This document shows positions 38,906 through 50,700 of a DNA stretch of 64,000 bases, piece after piece. A program made the translations under genes and the position numbers. Numbering within the stretch: position 1 is the first letter of the stretch; each line of letters starts with the position of its first letter. Below the pieces are notes generated by a model. It worked only from the letters and a program-made list of their open reading frames with translations. It searched no databases and was not told the origin of the DNA. Source of the DNA: Syngnathus acus (taxonomy: Eukaryota > Chordata > Actinopteri > Syngnathiformes > Syngnathidae); assembly GCF_901709675.1 (NCBI RefSeq), contig NC_051100.1:9398786-9462785 (forward strand). The letters run 5' to 3'.

Positions 38906-41900
38906 TGACTTGATATAATGTATCTACATTATGTAAATATGTACATGGGTATTATAATACTTATAAGTACTTAATTTTTGGTTGCACACTGATGTAAATG
39001 TACCCACTTTGATTTGAAAATGACATTTATATTGGTTTAACTCACTTTAATCACATACAACTGATCTATTTTCAAACTAAGTATGTTTTTACAATTGGAA
39101 TTTCAACAGAAGGGGCAGTAGAGCTCTTCAGACAATTCTTTTTTAATGGGGAAAACCTTTCTTATACATGATAAAACATTTGGATTAATTGATGATTGTG
39201 TAAACCTGTCTCAAAATCCTTGCGGAGCTGCACAAGTCTGCCGTTTACTGGGCATGACTGACATTTGCTGATTTGTTCATTGCCTAAGGCAGCATAGATT
39301 AGGGGTTGCAACAAATTTTCCCTCGACAGAATTTTGTATAATGACCTCTGCATGTCTACGTTGTTAGCTACTTTGCTACAGACCGCGAGTCTTCTTAGGG
39401 GTGATGGCCCTTTGTCACATCTCATCCTTTTTGTCAGCCTAATAGACCCGTGATGAAATATCACGGACCGACACCTTCGTCTCTGTGCTTCGCTGAACTC
39501 TGAGTGGGTCCATGAGAACGAAGTCAGTGGTTCGCGAGACTTCGATAGTATTGCTGTTTAAAACGATGCATATAAATAGGGCGTATGACATCAGGGAATA
39601 GCAGGTCATTTGCATTCATAATATCTTGCAGTTGCATGGATGAATGCCTTTTTAAATGACATGAACATTCTAACGACATGAAAGGTGCAAGGTTGTGACG
39701 GGGTAACATTTCAAGTCAATGTGCACACAAACTCGCAATGATTCCTGGAATAAAAAGAGGAGAGTGTTGGTTCGACACTCTTCTTATAGAGGTTTACAGT
39801 GTCACATTGCCATATATAATACGATTTATGCACCTTTGTTATGCAAATGAGGAATGATGAAAAGAATTTCATCACCGAGAGATGGGATTCCAACTGCCCC
39901 TCCTCTTCGGAAGGATCGCTGGAGGTGCAGCATTTCAGAATGGTGTAAGCTACCCCCACCCACCTGCACTCCAATCTTGTTGAGTATGGTGCTTGGCCTT
40001 TTGATATTTCACGTGCCTCTTTGCCATAGATAGATCTTTGACATTGGTAGAGAGATGCTGTAAGGGTTATCTAAATTGAGAAATCTGCGGAAGAGTAAAT
40101 ACAAATGAGAACAGAAATTGGACCTTTTTAGTCAAGCTAGTGTTGATGTGAATTATTCACATGATTTGTTGCCCAAAGTATCATTTACTGTCCTTGCCAC
40201 GTTTGACTAAACAGTTGTTTGTGTTTCATTCTTCACTCGTGCCACTGAGTTGCTGCACCCACTGCAAATTGTTTTATTATGATAAGACAAATACATCGAT
40301 AAATCCATACACAGTATAATTTATCTTGGAACAGTAGAAATGTAGACCTTTCTTTGATTAAATAGAATAATACAGTAGTTTATCTGTTATTACATTTTTG
40401 GGACATTTGCAGGTTGGAGGGGTCACATTTACAGACACTCCCAGAGCCATCTTGACCCAGTTTTAATTTGTCATCTCCTGTGTATACTGTAGCCTGTGTA
40501 TAGTGTTTGATTCCTGCAAAATGTTTTTTTAAAGAGCAGTGACACACTTAAATCTGGTGCACTTTAAACATTTTTAATGCCCATGTGCACCTGCGCACCA
40601 CATGTGCACCCCTGTTTACATCTTAGTTGTAATATAGTTCCTTCATAAATATAACATAAAAATGGGCCCTGAATGTAATATTGAATCTTTTTGTAGGCTT
40701 TTGCATCCATCACTACCATGAAAAAGTAGTTTGACATGACAATAGCAAGCTTCTGTTGATATTTTGAAGTTATTGAACTTCCAGAAGAAAGCCTTCTTTT
40801 CAACCATGAAAAACAAACATGCATGCATCTCTTTACGCCATGCTGAGTGAATGCCTAATGCCCATCTCTGGGTACAATTTTCTGCCTGATGAACACATAC
40901 AGTATAATTTAGTGCAACTGAGTGCAGGGCTATTTGGTCGAAATCTCCAGTAAGAGGCTGGTGCACTCTCTGTCGTTTACATGTAATTGCGTTATCTTTG
41001 TCCAACATAGGGGATGTAAACGTGCATTTATAAGAGATGTCCTATGGCTTTCTTTTGCACAAAACATGATAATATGTTTAGTCACAGCTGGATGTGCTGC
41101 AGGAGAATACAAAATAGTCACACATGGCAAATCTCCTCAAAATACAGCATTCTTATTCATTCCATGTCCTGTGATTGTTTCCAGCAGCTCAGAGCGAGAG
41201 CTTTACTATCTCAAAGGGAAATGAAAAGACGGCAAAGGTAAGGCACGCTGGAGATTAAACTGAGGCCATTATTGAGGGCACTAGTGGCGAAATGGGTTGG
41301 GGATTGACTTAGAAAAGGGTGAGAGTCAAGGTAGGTTTTGTCAATTTGGATGAACGCTGACAGCAGCTACTTCAAAAGTATTTAATGAAGATGAGCAAGC
41401 TCATTTTTAAACTCCAGCGTTCCGAACTATTGAATGTTTGAGTGGTAATCGAAACGGAAATGTGTTTTACCGTTTCCCTTCAACTCTGTTAACCTAAAGA
41501 AATACATATAGAGTTTATATCTTTGAAAGTCTTTGTCATAGAGTGAGAATAGAGGGAGCTGCAGTAATTACTGAGTTAATAGTGGGATGAGAAGAGAGTC
41601 TTTGCTTTGTAAACATCAGATTCATTATCGGCTTGACAAATAGGCCAAGATGCCGCAGCTGTGACGATGTTTATGCACACAACGGAATATGGAAATGTGA
41701 AGCTCTTATGAAAGCAAAGGTGTATTACGCCCAATCCCTTCTTGATTGAACGGCGAGTCTCTTCTTCAAAGATTTAATGATGCCAGCTTCTACCGTTACT
41801 TGGATTTGCCTTTTTGAATGCCGCTGGTAGTTTGATTATAGCGACAGACTTCTAGTGATAAGCAGGCTGGAATTGAGGATGGTGTTCTGCTTTTGGAATT

Positions 41901-42789
41901 AGGAATGGATACACTGTTAGAGGTCAGTTGTCTTTCATAGGAATTTATAGCCACAATGGCCACTGCAGAAAAGTGAACATTCAGCAAATTCACTTGGACT
42001 TTCTTAATGGCTGTTAAGAAACACAATGTATTCATGTAGCTATAAGAATTTCTGCTGACTCTTAGAAATATCTTAATTCAGATGTCTCTTTTGGTTTCCA
42101 GACTCTATGCTACCAAGTGATAAGATTTTCCACAAGATAAATCCTGACCATGGGAGGTGGTTCTAGTAGACCGTGCAGTACAATTCTATTCACATTTGTT
42201 CCCAGCCTGAAACCTTGAAGTCAATCATTTGAAATCTGCCACTGCATGCTACAAACTGGAAAACTGTTGTTCCAATGTTTGCGTTCGGAATCAGCACCGA
42301 CAGCCTCTTATGCCACTCTGGTCTCTACTCCTGTATCATATTTAAACACATTACACGGTCCAAATTGAGTCAGATAGCATTCCCACAAATACATTACCGC
42401 TGCTTGTTATTTCTCGGACTCCGGCTGTTTCAAGTAGCCTATTTGTGAGAGCTGCAGATCATGTTTAGTAAGCTCCTCACTCATTATATCAGACCCTGGG
42501 GAGAGAAGGGCCCTCTCGCTCTAGTGTATACTATCAAAGCCATGAAGCTTCCTTAGACAACATGAGGAGCAGCTCTGGAGTACACACAAAAACTCATGTT
42601 CAGCCCTGAGCACTTTTCTCTGTAGGAAGCTGTCATAATTCAAGTTTTCGAGATCAAACCTCATTGCGCTGTTTGTGGGCAAAAGCTAAACATAAGTTGT
42701 ACAATTAAAGAAATACCTTAGGACTGTAATACAGCAACAAATTAATCTCTTCAAAATGACATCAGTTTTTTCTCCCCTGAATTTGAAGC
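38906..42789. other. Intergenic, no gene seen
   Basis: Minus-strand open frames at 39162-39464, 39524-39709 and 39711-39974 lie in succession but show no family motif. At 39605-39660 a bulged hairpin is possible (gtcatttgcattcat against atgaatgc...aaatgac). The rest is AT-rich non-coding sequence. Confidence 0.5.
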
Positions 42790-42797
42790 GGTTAGTG

Positions 42798-43296
42798 CAG
42801 GGGTGTCAAACTCATTTCTCTCACGGGCCGCATTGTAGTCATAGCTTCTTACGGAGGGCCATTATGACTGTCAACCCAAATCAATGTATGAGCACCTCAT
42901 ATTATACACAGTAAAAGCTACAAAACAAACTGACAAATAACTCATTTTCAAATCAGATTACCGTAATTTTCGGACTATAAGTCGCGGTTTTTTTTCATAG
43001 TTTGGGTGGGGGGGCGACTTATACTCAGGAGCGATTTATATACATATATATGGGTTTTTTTTCACTTTTTTGGGCATTTTATGGCTGGTGCGACTTATAC
43101 TCCGGTGCGACTTATAGTCCGAAAATTACGGTAGTAAAAACTGGTCAAATATAAAAAAAAAAAGATATTAAAAGTGAAGACAATTTGCAATTCTAGTAAT
43201 GACACACGGATTTGATGCACAATTTGTCTTCGCGGGCCACATAAAATGACGTAACGGGCCGTATCTGGCCCCCGGGCCTTGAGTTTGACACATGTG
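42798..43296 (+). mobile_element. hAT-type MITE, copy 4, interrupted by a second MITE
   Basis: This family copy starts CAGGGGTGTCAAACTCA and ends GAGTTTGACACATGTG. It has a perfect 8-bp target duplication, ggttagtg, at 42790-42797 and 43297-43304. It is 499 bp long because a 171-bp element plus a duplicated TA sits inside it. Without the insert it is about 326 bp, in line with the other copies. The interior is closely similar to copy 1. Confidence 0.96.
42961..43131. mobile_element. TA-flanked palindromic MITE nested in hAT copy 4
   Basis: A 171-bp element has terminal inverted repeats: ccgtaattttcggactataa at the left and ttatagtccgaaaattacgg at the right. It is flanked by TA (42959-42960 and 43132-43133). 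Sub-repeats of the form gcgacttat(a) recur inside. Removing the insert and one TA restores the hAT reading cagat-ta-gtaaaaactgg, comparable to cagacgagtaaaaactgg in copy 1. It is probably a Tc1/mariner-type MITE. Confidence 0.93.
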
Positions 43297-43383
43297 GGTT
43301 AGTGTGTCAGGGTTCTCATATAACCTTCCTATTCCAGCTTCGTCTCTCATGTGTTAGGTTAGCATAAGACTAAAAATACCCAT

Positions 43384-43543
43384 AGGCGTAAATGTGAACT
43401 TGTAGGATTGTTTGTCCATAAGTGCCCTGCTATTGGCCGACAACCAGTCAAGTGTTGAATCTCTCTCGCCTCTCAATTGGGATAGGCTCCGGCTCACTCG
43501 TAAATGAAGACAAATGGTGTAAAAAATGGATGGATGGAGTTCT
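43384..43543 (+). repeat. SINE/L2-like tail with (ATGG) end
   Basis: It reads aaatgtgaacttgtaggatt, tgccctgctattggccgaca, gggataggctccggctcact, then gtaaaaaatggatggatgg. This is the standard tail layout of teleost tRNA-SINE/L2 elements, here 5'-truncated. It lies directly after hAT copy 4. Confidence 0.72.
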
Positions 43544-45576
43544 GTGTAACGACTGTATATCTGCAGAGGTCACACCTCATTGGACAAGCATGCTAGAATG
43601 GAAAAAGAGTATTTACCTCTGCACCACTGCAAGATACTTTTATTAATCTACCCTCTGGGTGCCCGCTACAGTGTGCTGGGTATATTTGCATCCGGTTTGA
43701 ATAAGCTGTGCAACTCTTTTCTTATTCAATTTCAGGAAAGTGCATTTACACTTTTTTTTTCAGCAAGAGTTCTTCAACGTACACAAAAGCGTTTGCCTCA
43801 AGAAATCAGCCCTATTGTTGCTTGCAAAGCTCAGCAACATCACTATCAACAGGCTAATCTTACATAAAAGCTGGTCTCTGAATGGCTCGGCAGTTGAAAC
43901 GTTTTAGCGCAGGGTGGTAGAAATGAATAAATAAATAGATAAACAAGTCACACAATCACAGGGCTGCTGCTTGTGCACCGCATCACGATTCCATGTGGCT
44001 GGCAGCAGCTCCAAGATAGGAGATTACTGCAAGTAATACACCTCTCGTATTTTCGATCTCTTTAGCGCTGCAGTTTGACAACAAATGAGCAATAGGAAGC
44101 CCTATTTTGGTCTTCCTACAACACCTTGCTGAACTTCGTGACCTTTTGTCACCTTTCATTTGCAACATTAGTTTTTCTCTGTGCCATTAGTGTGCACCTT
44201 CCATTCTATTCCAACTCTGTGTCTCATGTTTACAATTCCAACAAGCAAAGAAAAGCATGCCGTGAAGCAAGTGCAATTTGTTTTTGCTGATGGACATAAA
44301 ATAAAAAGTCCAAACTACTTTCACTCTTGTTCATATCCTTCTGGTGTCTCCGTTTTCTATTAAAAGTGTGGCACTGTGTACTATAGATACCAAATTCTCA
44401 ATGTATGAATAGTACAAATATTGGACTGTAAAGTGACTGGCAAATTTAAACAGTATGCAACACTTTGTAAGTTGGTTATTATTGTAACCTTGAGATAGTT
44501 TCACCTTGTTATATAAATATTTGCAGAAAAACACCGCAAAATCTGCATAGGCTTCTTCATTAGTACACACGTGATGACTCTGGGTTTGCCTTTAATGACA
44601 AACTAATTATTTTTAGATGCCTAACCATGTGTTTTATTCGTATCCCTGCGGGATTTAATTACATTTCCTTCTACCACAACTGAGTGATCCCCGTAATAAT
44701 CGTCACCTCTCATTAAAAAAAGATTATTCTCGACCAAGAACGGCTAATCACATAGTTAGTGCATGATGGATGCTTAAACAAAGAGTGACATCAATTTTGC
44801 AATTGTAATATTTGGGAATTAATTGAGTTGTTGCAATTAATCAGCTATTTTTGGGTTAAGGTGAGTTACATCACTTAAATCAAATAACAATGGGCTTGCC
44901 TCGGTCTCCATAGGGTTTCCACAGTGCAATTATTGGCCTTATTCACAATGTTAGCTACACAATTACGAGAAATCACACTGGAACATCGTCTCGCTCCTTT
45001 ACCGAATTTCGTTCAATTCATCATGGGCTTCATGTTCCCTCGGTCTGCCAGCGGTGCGAACCGATTTTATTGACTATCTGCTTTACGACCATTAAAGTAA
45101 TGATTCTTTTCACCAGGCTCCTGAAAGATTCACTTTCAAATTGCGTGCAATGAAAGAAAATACAGGTTTGGATAGAGATGAAGACATGTTTATACTGTTA
45201 TGATTTCATTTAGGCACATAGCGATGTTATTGCTGTGCAAGGAAAAAAATGCGGCTTGGTTCAATTCTTACTTCCTGTCGGTCATATGATTTAATATGCT
45301 GGCTGGCTAACTGTAATGTTTGTTGATGGATAAAGTACACGAGCTTGTTTGTTTAAGAATATTAAGCTTGAATCATTGTTCCAAGAGTGGAACTGAGCAC
45401 ATGTCTAATGTTGTCCATCCCTCATAAAATATAATTGCTTCATATAGTATGTGAATCCTTCTTTCACACCACTATTAGACCTCGTTCTGTTTACTTGAGG
45501 AAGAATAAAGTTGCATTAGAATATCATCTCTAGTTTATGGAAGGCAATAACAAGTAAAGAGTACCTTTTGTTGTTC
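43544..45576. other. Intergenic, no gene seen
   Basis: This is non-coding sequence downstream (in gene direction) of btbd3. No terminator-like or RNA feature is recognised. Confidence 0.55.
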
Positions 45577-45582
45577 TTTATT
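45577..45582 (-). promoter_or_regulatory. Candidate btbd3 polyadenylation signal
   Basis: There is an exact AATAAA on the minus strand, about 1.1 kb past the btbd3 stop codon. It is followed by T/G-containing sequence (ggtactctttacttgtta). Confidence 0.45.
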
Positions 45583-46697
45583 TGCTTCAAAAATCATCCA
45601 CATTCAGTAGTCACCCAGAATGTAAACACAGGACTTGAACATCCTTTGTCATCCTCAGACCAAACTGTGGATTTTCTTCAATTTCAAGCAAAACAAATTA
45701 CACATCTTGAAGAACAACTGAAAAACACGCCTTTTGATTACAAAACATCAGTGCAAGTTTGCAACACACCGTGCACACACTTGAAGTGTGCATCTTTTTA
45801 ACAACAGCAGTTCTAGCAGACAGTCTGCTTCACCACACACACACACGCGCACGCACACATGTCCACCATTGATGTTGTCCCTGTGAAAACAAACCTAAGG
45901 TGCAACAACAATTAGCAGTCCACATTAGACTGGAATTAAATCAGAGAAGAAAAAATAAGAGAACCCTCAAGGCATGAAAGGTTTTTTTTTAATGCTCATT
46001 TATGGATGTTTACTGTGCGCATAACAACACTGATGAAGTTTTCGTGAGAAGGGTGATTGTAAGTTCAGAGCAACATGCTACAGAGAGAAAGTAGTGTCTC
46101 AAAGTGCTCTCTAATCTAAGAACTCTCAGCATTAGTAGATCCAAAGTACCAAAAAGCAGCACAACCACTCAAATACAAATGCTCGATGAGTGTTAAACAC
46201 AGTGCTTTGACTATAAGTGTAAGTCTTTATATTCCCTTCCATTGTAATGCTGACAATCCAGACCACTAATCGCATGAAATATTCATTAGAGAATACAGAA
46301 GAATGTGATGTATTGCTGCTATATATATATGTGCATTCTATGCAAACATAGTAGAAATAAGAAGTGTATCGATTCATCATAAAAGGGTTTTCCGAGGACA
46401 GTCTTAGTCCTAAGTATGCCCTCATATACGTTTAACGATTTACATATGTTCATATGTACATGCACATTAAGCGCAAGATAGATTTCTTTGTATTTTCATC
46501 TATATATTTCTACACATCATTATCGGAATACATCAGGTCCTTATCAAGGAAACCATTCACCTAAATCACACGTAATACGCTTAAGATCTTTTCCAGAAGT
46601 CAAACAGTACACAAGAGTAGTGGAAAAAATAAATACCAGGCCACGTTACACAAAGTGATCTTTTTTTTTTTTCCTTACATTTTCTCAAGTGCAAACG
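45577..46697 (-). other. btbd3: btbd3 3'UTR (inferred)
   Basis: On minus, the stretch after the stop codon runs without another gene. A canonical AATAAA is at 45582-45577, the only exact one I found in this interval. It includes a CA/GT microsatellite at about 45833-45860. The extent is inferred; transcript data would fix the true cleavage site. Confidence 0.5.
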
Positions 46698-47730
46698 TTA
46701 GGCGTAGAAGATAATCTCGGGAATCTGACCTCCTTGCACCCCTGTGCCATTAGTGCTGTCTGATGAGCACTGGAATTGAAATGTCACCTTCCCACACTGC
46801 ACCTCTGTCATGCCTTCCTGTCCAAAGTAGCTCAGTTCATTCCCATCAAGAACCACGCTGGCCGTGTAGAAGGTATCAGGCTCGATCTGCACCGGGTACT
46901 CAAACCACACAGGGAAAGTGTTGCTGGAGCCATCCGACAAGTATTTGCTCAGGTTTTGTCCCATCACCACTCCCTGGCGTTTGAGCTCGATCTTGGCGCT
47001 ATACTCTGTTGACCCACAGCTGGAGCCGTAAAGTCCGAAACCGGCGATGAAAACCCGTTTGTCCACAGCAAACTGGATGCTGTCGCAGCGGCCCCGATAA
47101 CGCCACTGATTGCTTCGGTAGGCACAGGACTGGAAGCGGTGGCAGCGCTGGGGCGCCAGACCCTTTCTCGGCTGGCTGACAAATTGAAGTTCAGGCTTCT
47201 TGGCAGCTGTGTACCAAAGAAAGATGTCGTTCGTCTCATTAAGTGTCAGCACGCCCGACTGGGCCGCTCCATTGGCAAAGTCATCCAGAGCCATGGTGGG
47301 GATGCGTATCAGGTACATGGCTCTGCCCAAAACCTTCCGCTTGTGGTCAGTGGACAAAGTGACCTCCTGTCTCTGACATTCAGCTTCAGCCCAGCTGAGC
47401 GCCGCCTCAAAGACAACAATCTCTTTAGCGTTGAGTGTCTCTCGCTTTAGGATGCTCTTAAGGGTCCGGTAGTCGATGTCGCAGAAACCCTCGGAGCGTA
47501 GAGCCAGCTCGGCCTGGGCGTCGATCACTTCCCAGCAGCGCTGAGTCAGCTCGGGCTCTTCGAACAGGCAGCTTTGAGAGAGCAGCACACAGGCGTTCTT
47601 GGCGCTCAGGCTGGTCTCCAGGAAGTTCACGCAGGCACGTGCCAGGTGAGGGACAATGTACTTTTTGGCAGCGTAGAGAGTGGCTAAGACTGTGTCAGCA
47701 CTTAGGTCAATCTCGTCACAGTAGATGTAC
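46698..47730 (-). CDS. btbd3: btbd3 coding exon 4 (end of BTB, BACK and PHR domains)
   Basis: The acceptor is gtgtcaacag|G, and 1,033 nt lead to TAA (46700-46698). It begins [20 protein letters not shown] and [20 protein letters not shown]. The BACK region follows ([40 protein letters not shown]). The PHR domain contains [20 protein letters not shown] and [18 protein letters not shown]. Conservation to mammalian BTBD3 is very high, with few changes after [13 protein letters not shown]. There is no frameshift or internal stop. The plus-strand open frames over this exon are antisense shadows. Confidence 0.98.
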
Positions 47731-50700
47731 CTGTTGACACAAACGGGTACACTAGTTTGCTATGATGAACTTATTTTATACTGGAAAACAGGCAACTTGG
47801 AAAACAAGGACTGAAGCATAACGGTGGTGCCTTGACTGCCTTTTATGCCTTGCAGCAGCACATACATCAAAAAGCTCGTAAACTGGTCTCTTAGTCGAGG
47901 TACATGTCTTTTGAGCTACATCATTTCAGTAATAAAGTATTTGAACCACCACAGGATGATTCAGTGCTGTTCCCACTGCACGCAACAACCACCATATGAG
48001 CAGTTTTGCTTTGTCACTAAAGCCTTGATCGTGTGACAAATGAACCATTTGAAAAGCCAATCCAGTAGTGATGTTGACTGAAGGAAATGTTTCATATCTC
48101 CTTCCATGAACATAAAAGCAATATAATACAAGGTCAATGAGAATAGTGTTTGAGCCAAACAGAAAAGAATATCCTTACTTCAACATTGCCAGAAATGCAG
48201 CTGGTTCCACATCCGGAATATGAATCTCATCATCATTCTTAGCCAGGTCACCATAAAACATGGCATGAAACACTGAGCTGCCCACCGCCAAGACATACTG
48301 TTAAAAAATGGGGGGGGGAGGGAAGGCATTTATTAATTGGTTCTCATGTTTGATTCAAACAAGCAACACTTTAACCTGAGAAAGTTGATTAGTTGTAATT
48401 TTATTTGAATAGTTTGTGAATGTGCAACAGTGTATTTAAGGCATAGCTATTGAACCATTCCCCAGATGTAATTAATGGAGGCTGTGTTTGCTCAGTTTCT
48501 CTTATAATGAACAGCGCTCAGCCAGATAGAGCGCTATTTACACTCAGGATGAAGAGGCGTGTTTCTAACAAACAAGATTGCATCTGATCGAATAAAAAGA
48601 ATTTCTAATCACACCATTGAATAGTGAAAATTCAATTTCCTGAAATTAATGACTAATCGCAGCTTGACTGCACCGGGTGCAACACGATGCTAACGCTAAT
48701 TTTAGAAATGAGAGCAAATCCATTCATGGCGCTACGTACTCATGTACTGTATTTGTCAGCTTGTGTGTTGGGGGGTTTGCAGTTTAAGTGAGACTAGGTT
48801 GGGACATGTGACACAGAGCACTCTTATTAGGAGTGGGCAATGGTACAGTGAACCCAATCTTTGTTTCAACAAAAGAATACACAGATATTAAAGATTATTT
48901 TCCATAAAGTGAGGTCAATTGTGGACCAGTTTAAGATGTGCTTAGTCGCACCTCTTGGCTTTTGGCTATAAGTGCCAAATGGAGACAATAAAAAATGCTG
49001 CATTGAACGTCATTAAATCCAACTGGCATAATGTTTCAGCCTTTCAGTGCAGTCAAGTCATCCAACATGTCCTTCCATAACTGTCTTCTCAAAGAGCACT
49101 CACAAAGTAATCTGTAGATTATACATCTAGGTCTCGTATGAAGACCCCAAAATCCTCAGAACTCAATTTACGGTGAAAATAGAGGGTAGTCAGCAGAGCG
49201 CTTTTGACAGCACCAAAATAATCCGGATTTGTAGTGAATATTCAAATATATCCATATCAAATAGATATGCTTTTAAGCAATTCCCTTTGTCCAGACATAA
49301 TGTCTAATTAATCATTTATGGTAACTTCTTGGAGCACAAAGAGGGGCAAATCAGACTAAGATGTCGGATGTAAAAAAAAAAAAGAAACTTCTCAATAAGC
49401 ATAGAGGAGGAAAAAAGACTTGATTATAATAACGATTGCTCTTTGTTGCGTATACATTGTCTGCAGATCCAGAATTAGTTCTGATTATGCAGTTGAATGC
49501 GTTGAGCTCTCGTTCGTGGCTGTGCAGTGTTATAAGAAAGTTGAAAAATGTAATTGCCCCCCCCCCCCCCTTCCCCCTTCCAAAACAAAAAATCAAGACA
49601 CAAAGATCTTGTGTGGAGCAAGGAGGAAGTAAACCCCTCACCCTTTTTTCATCCAGACTCATTTACATAAATAATTGAGGACTGTCTCGAACAGGCACAT
49701 GTGGTGCCGAAGTGAGAGCGGAGCACAAAGGATTCGAATTCCATGAAGTCATTTAAACAGTTTATAAAGTTCTGATGTTGTTTTTTACTTAATTAACTGA
49801 ATGGTAAAATCCTTACCCTGTGTCCCGGCAACCGCTGGGTCTTTCCAGGCTGACCCACCACAAAGTGGACATCTGCCATTAGTTCATTGTTGTACATTAC
49901 AGAGTTTCTGCAAGCACAAAAAGAACGAAATTAACTTTAAAAGGTATTTGTATGGCTCATTTGTTATACCAAACAGGCAGTTTAAATATCGTGAAAAAAT
50001 GTAAAGCACCAGATTATTTGGGTTACCTGCTGTCCATTGAACCACGCCGTTGAACTTGACTGCCCTTACACCTATTTATGGACCCCGTGGAGGCTATTTT
50101 GTGTGTTTTGGGTATTGAGGGGGGCTAGTTGGCCGCTGTTACTTTTTTTTTTTCCTTTGTCTTGTTGCTTTGCTTTGATGGCTTTTAACTTTTGCATTTA
50201 CTGGCTTTCTTTGTGGCGCCGTTGTGTGGCAGCCTTATGGGAGCCTCGTGAGTTGCGCTCATGTCATCTGTGTATCTTTTATATACCCGCTCTGTGGTAT
50301 GAATACTACTGGGGCCTGAATTTCCCCATCCCCGGGGATCAATAAATATTCAATCAATCAATCAATCAGTATAGGCCACCAAGCTGTATAGTTGCCCGAA
50401 CATTTACTCTGAAGTTTAAGATTGCATAAAGTGTAGCGCTCCATAAATGACAGAACAAGTGAAAGCTGTCTACCAAAAGACCCAACAATGAAACTGTTCA
50501 TGTATTATTGAGCAGAGGAGCACTGTGGTAGGTAAACAAAATGTTCTAGAGAGACGACAACAAAGCACGGTTTTGCACTGGACAGCTGCGATTTTTTTTT
50601 TTTTGCTCTCCGGCCAAAGTAAATATTTTGCCTTTAGAAAAGAACAATCTGGCCCTGTTGTGCATATAAAGTCCACTTCATTCCTGTCCAGCCTTTGTTG

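Noticed and set aside
41239-41256. taaggcacgc word resembling miR-124
   Set aside because: Only the first ten bases match; the rest of the mature sequence and the pairing arm are absent.
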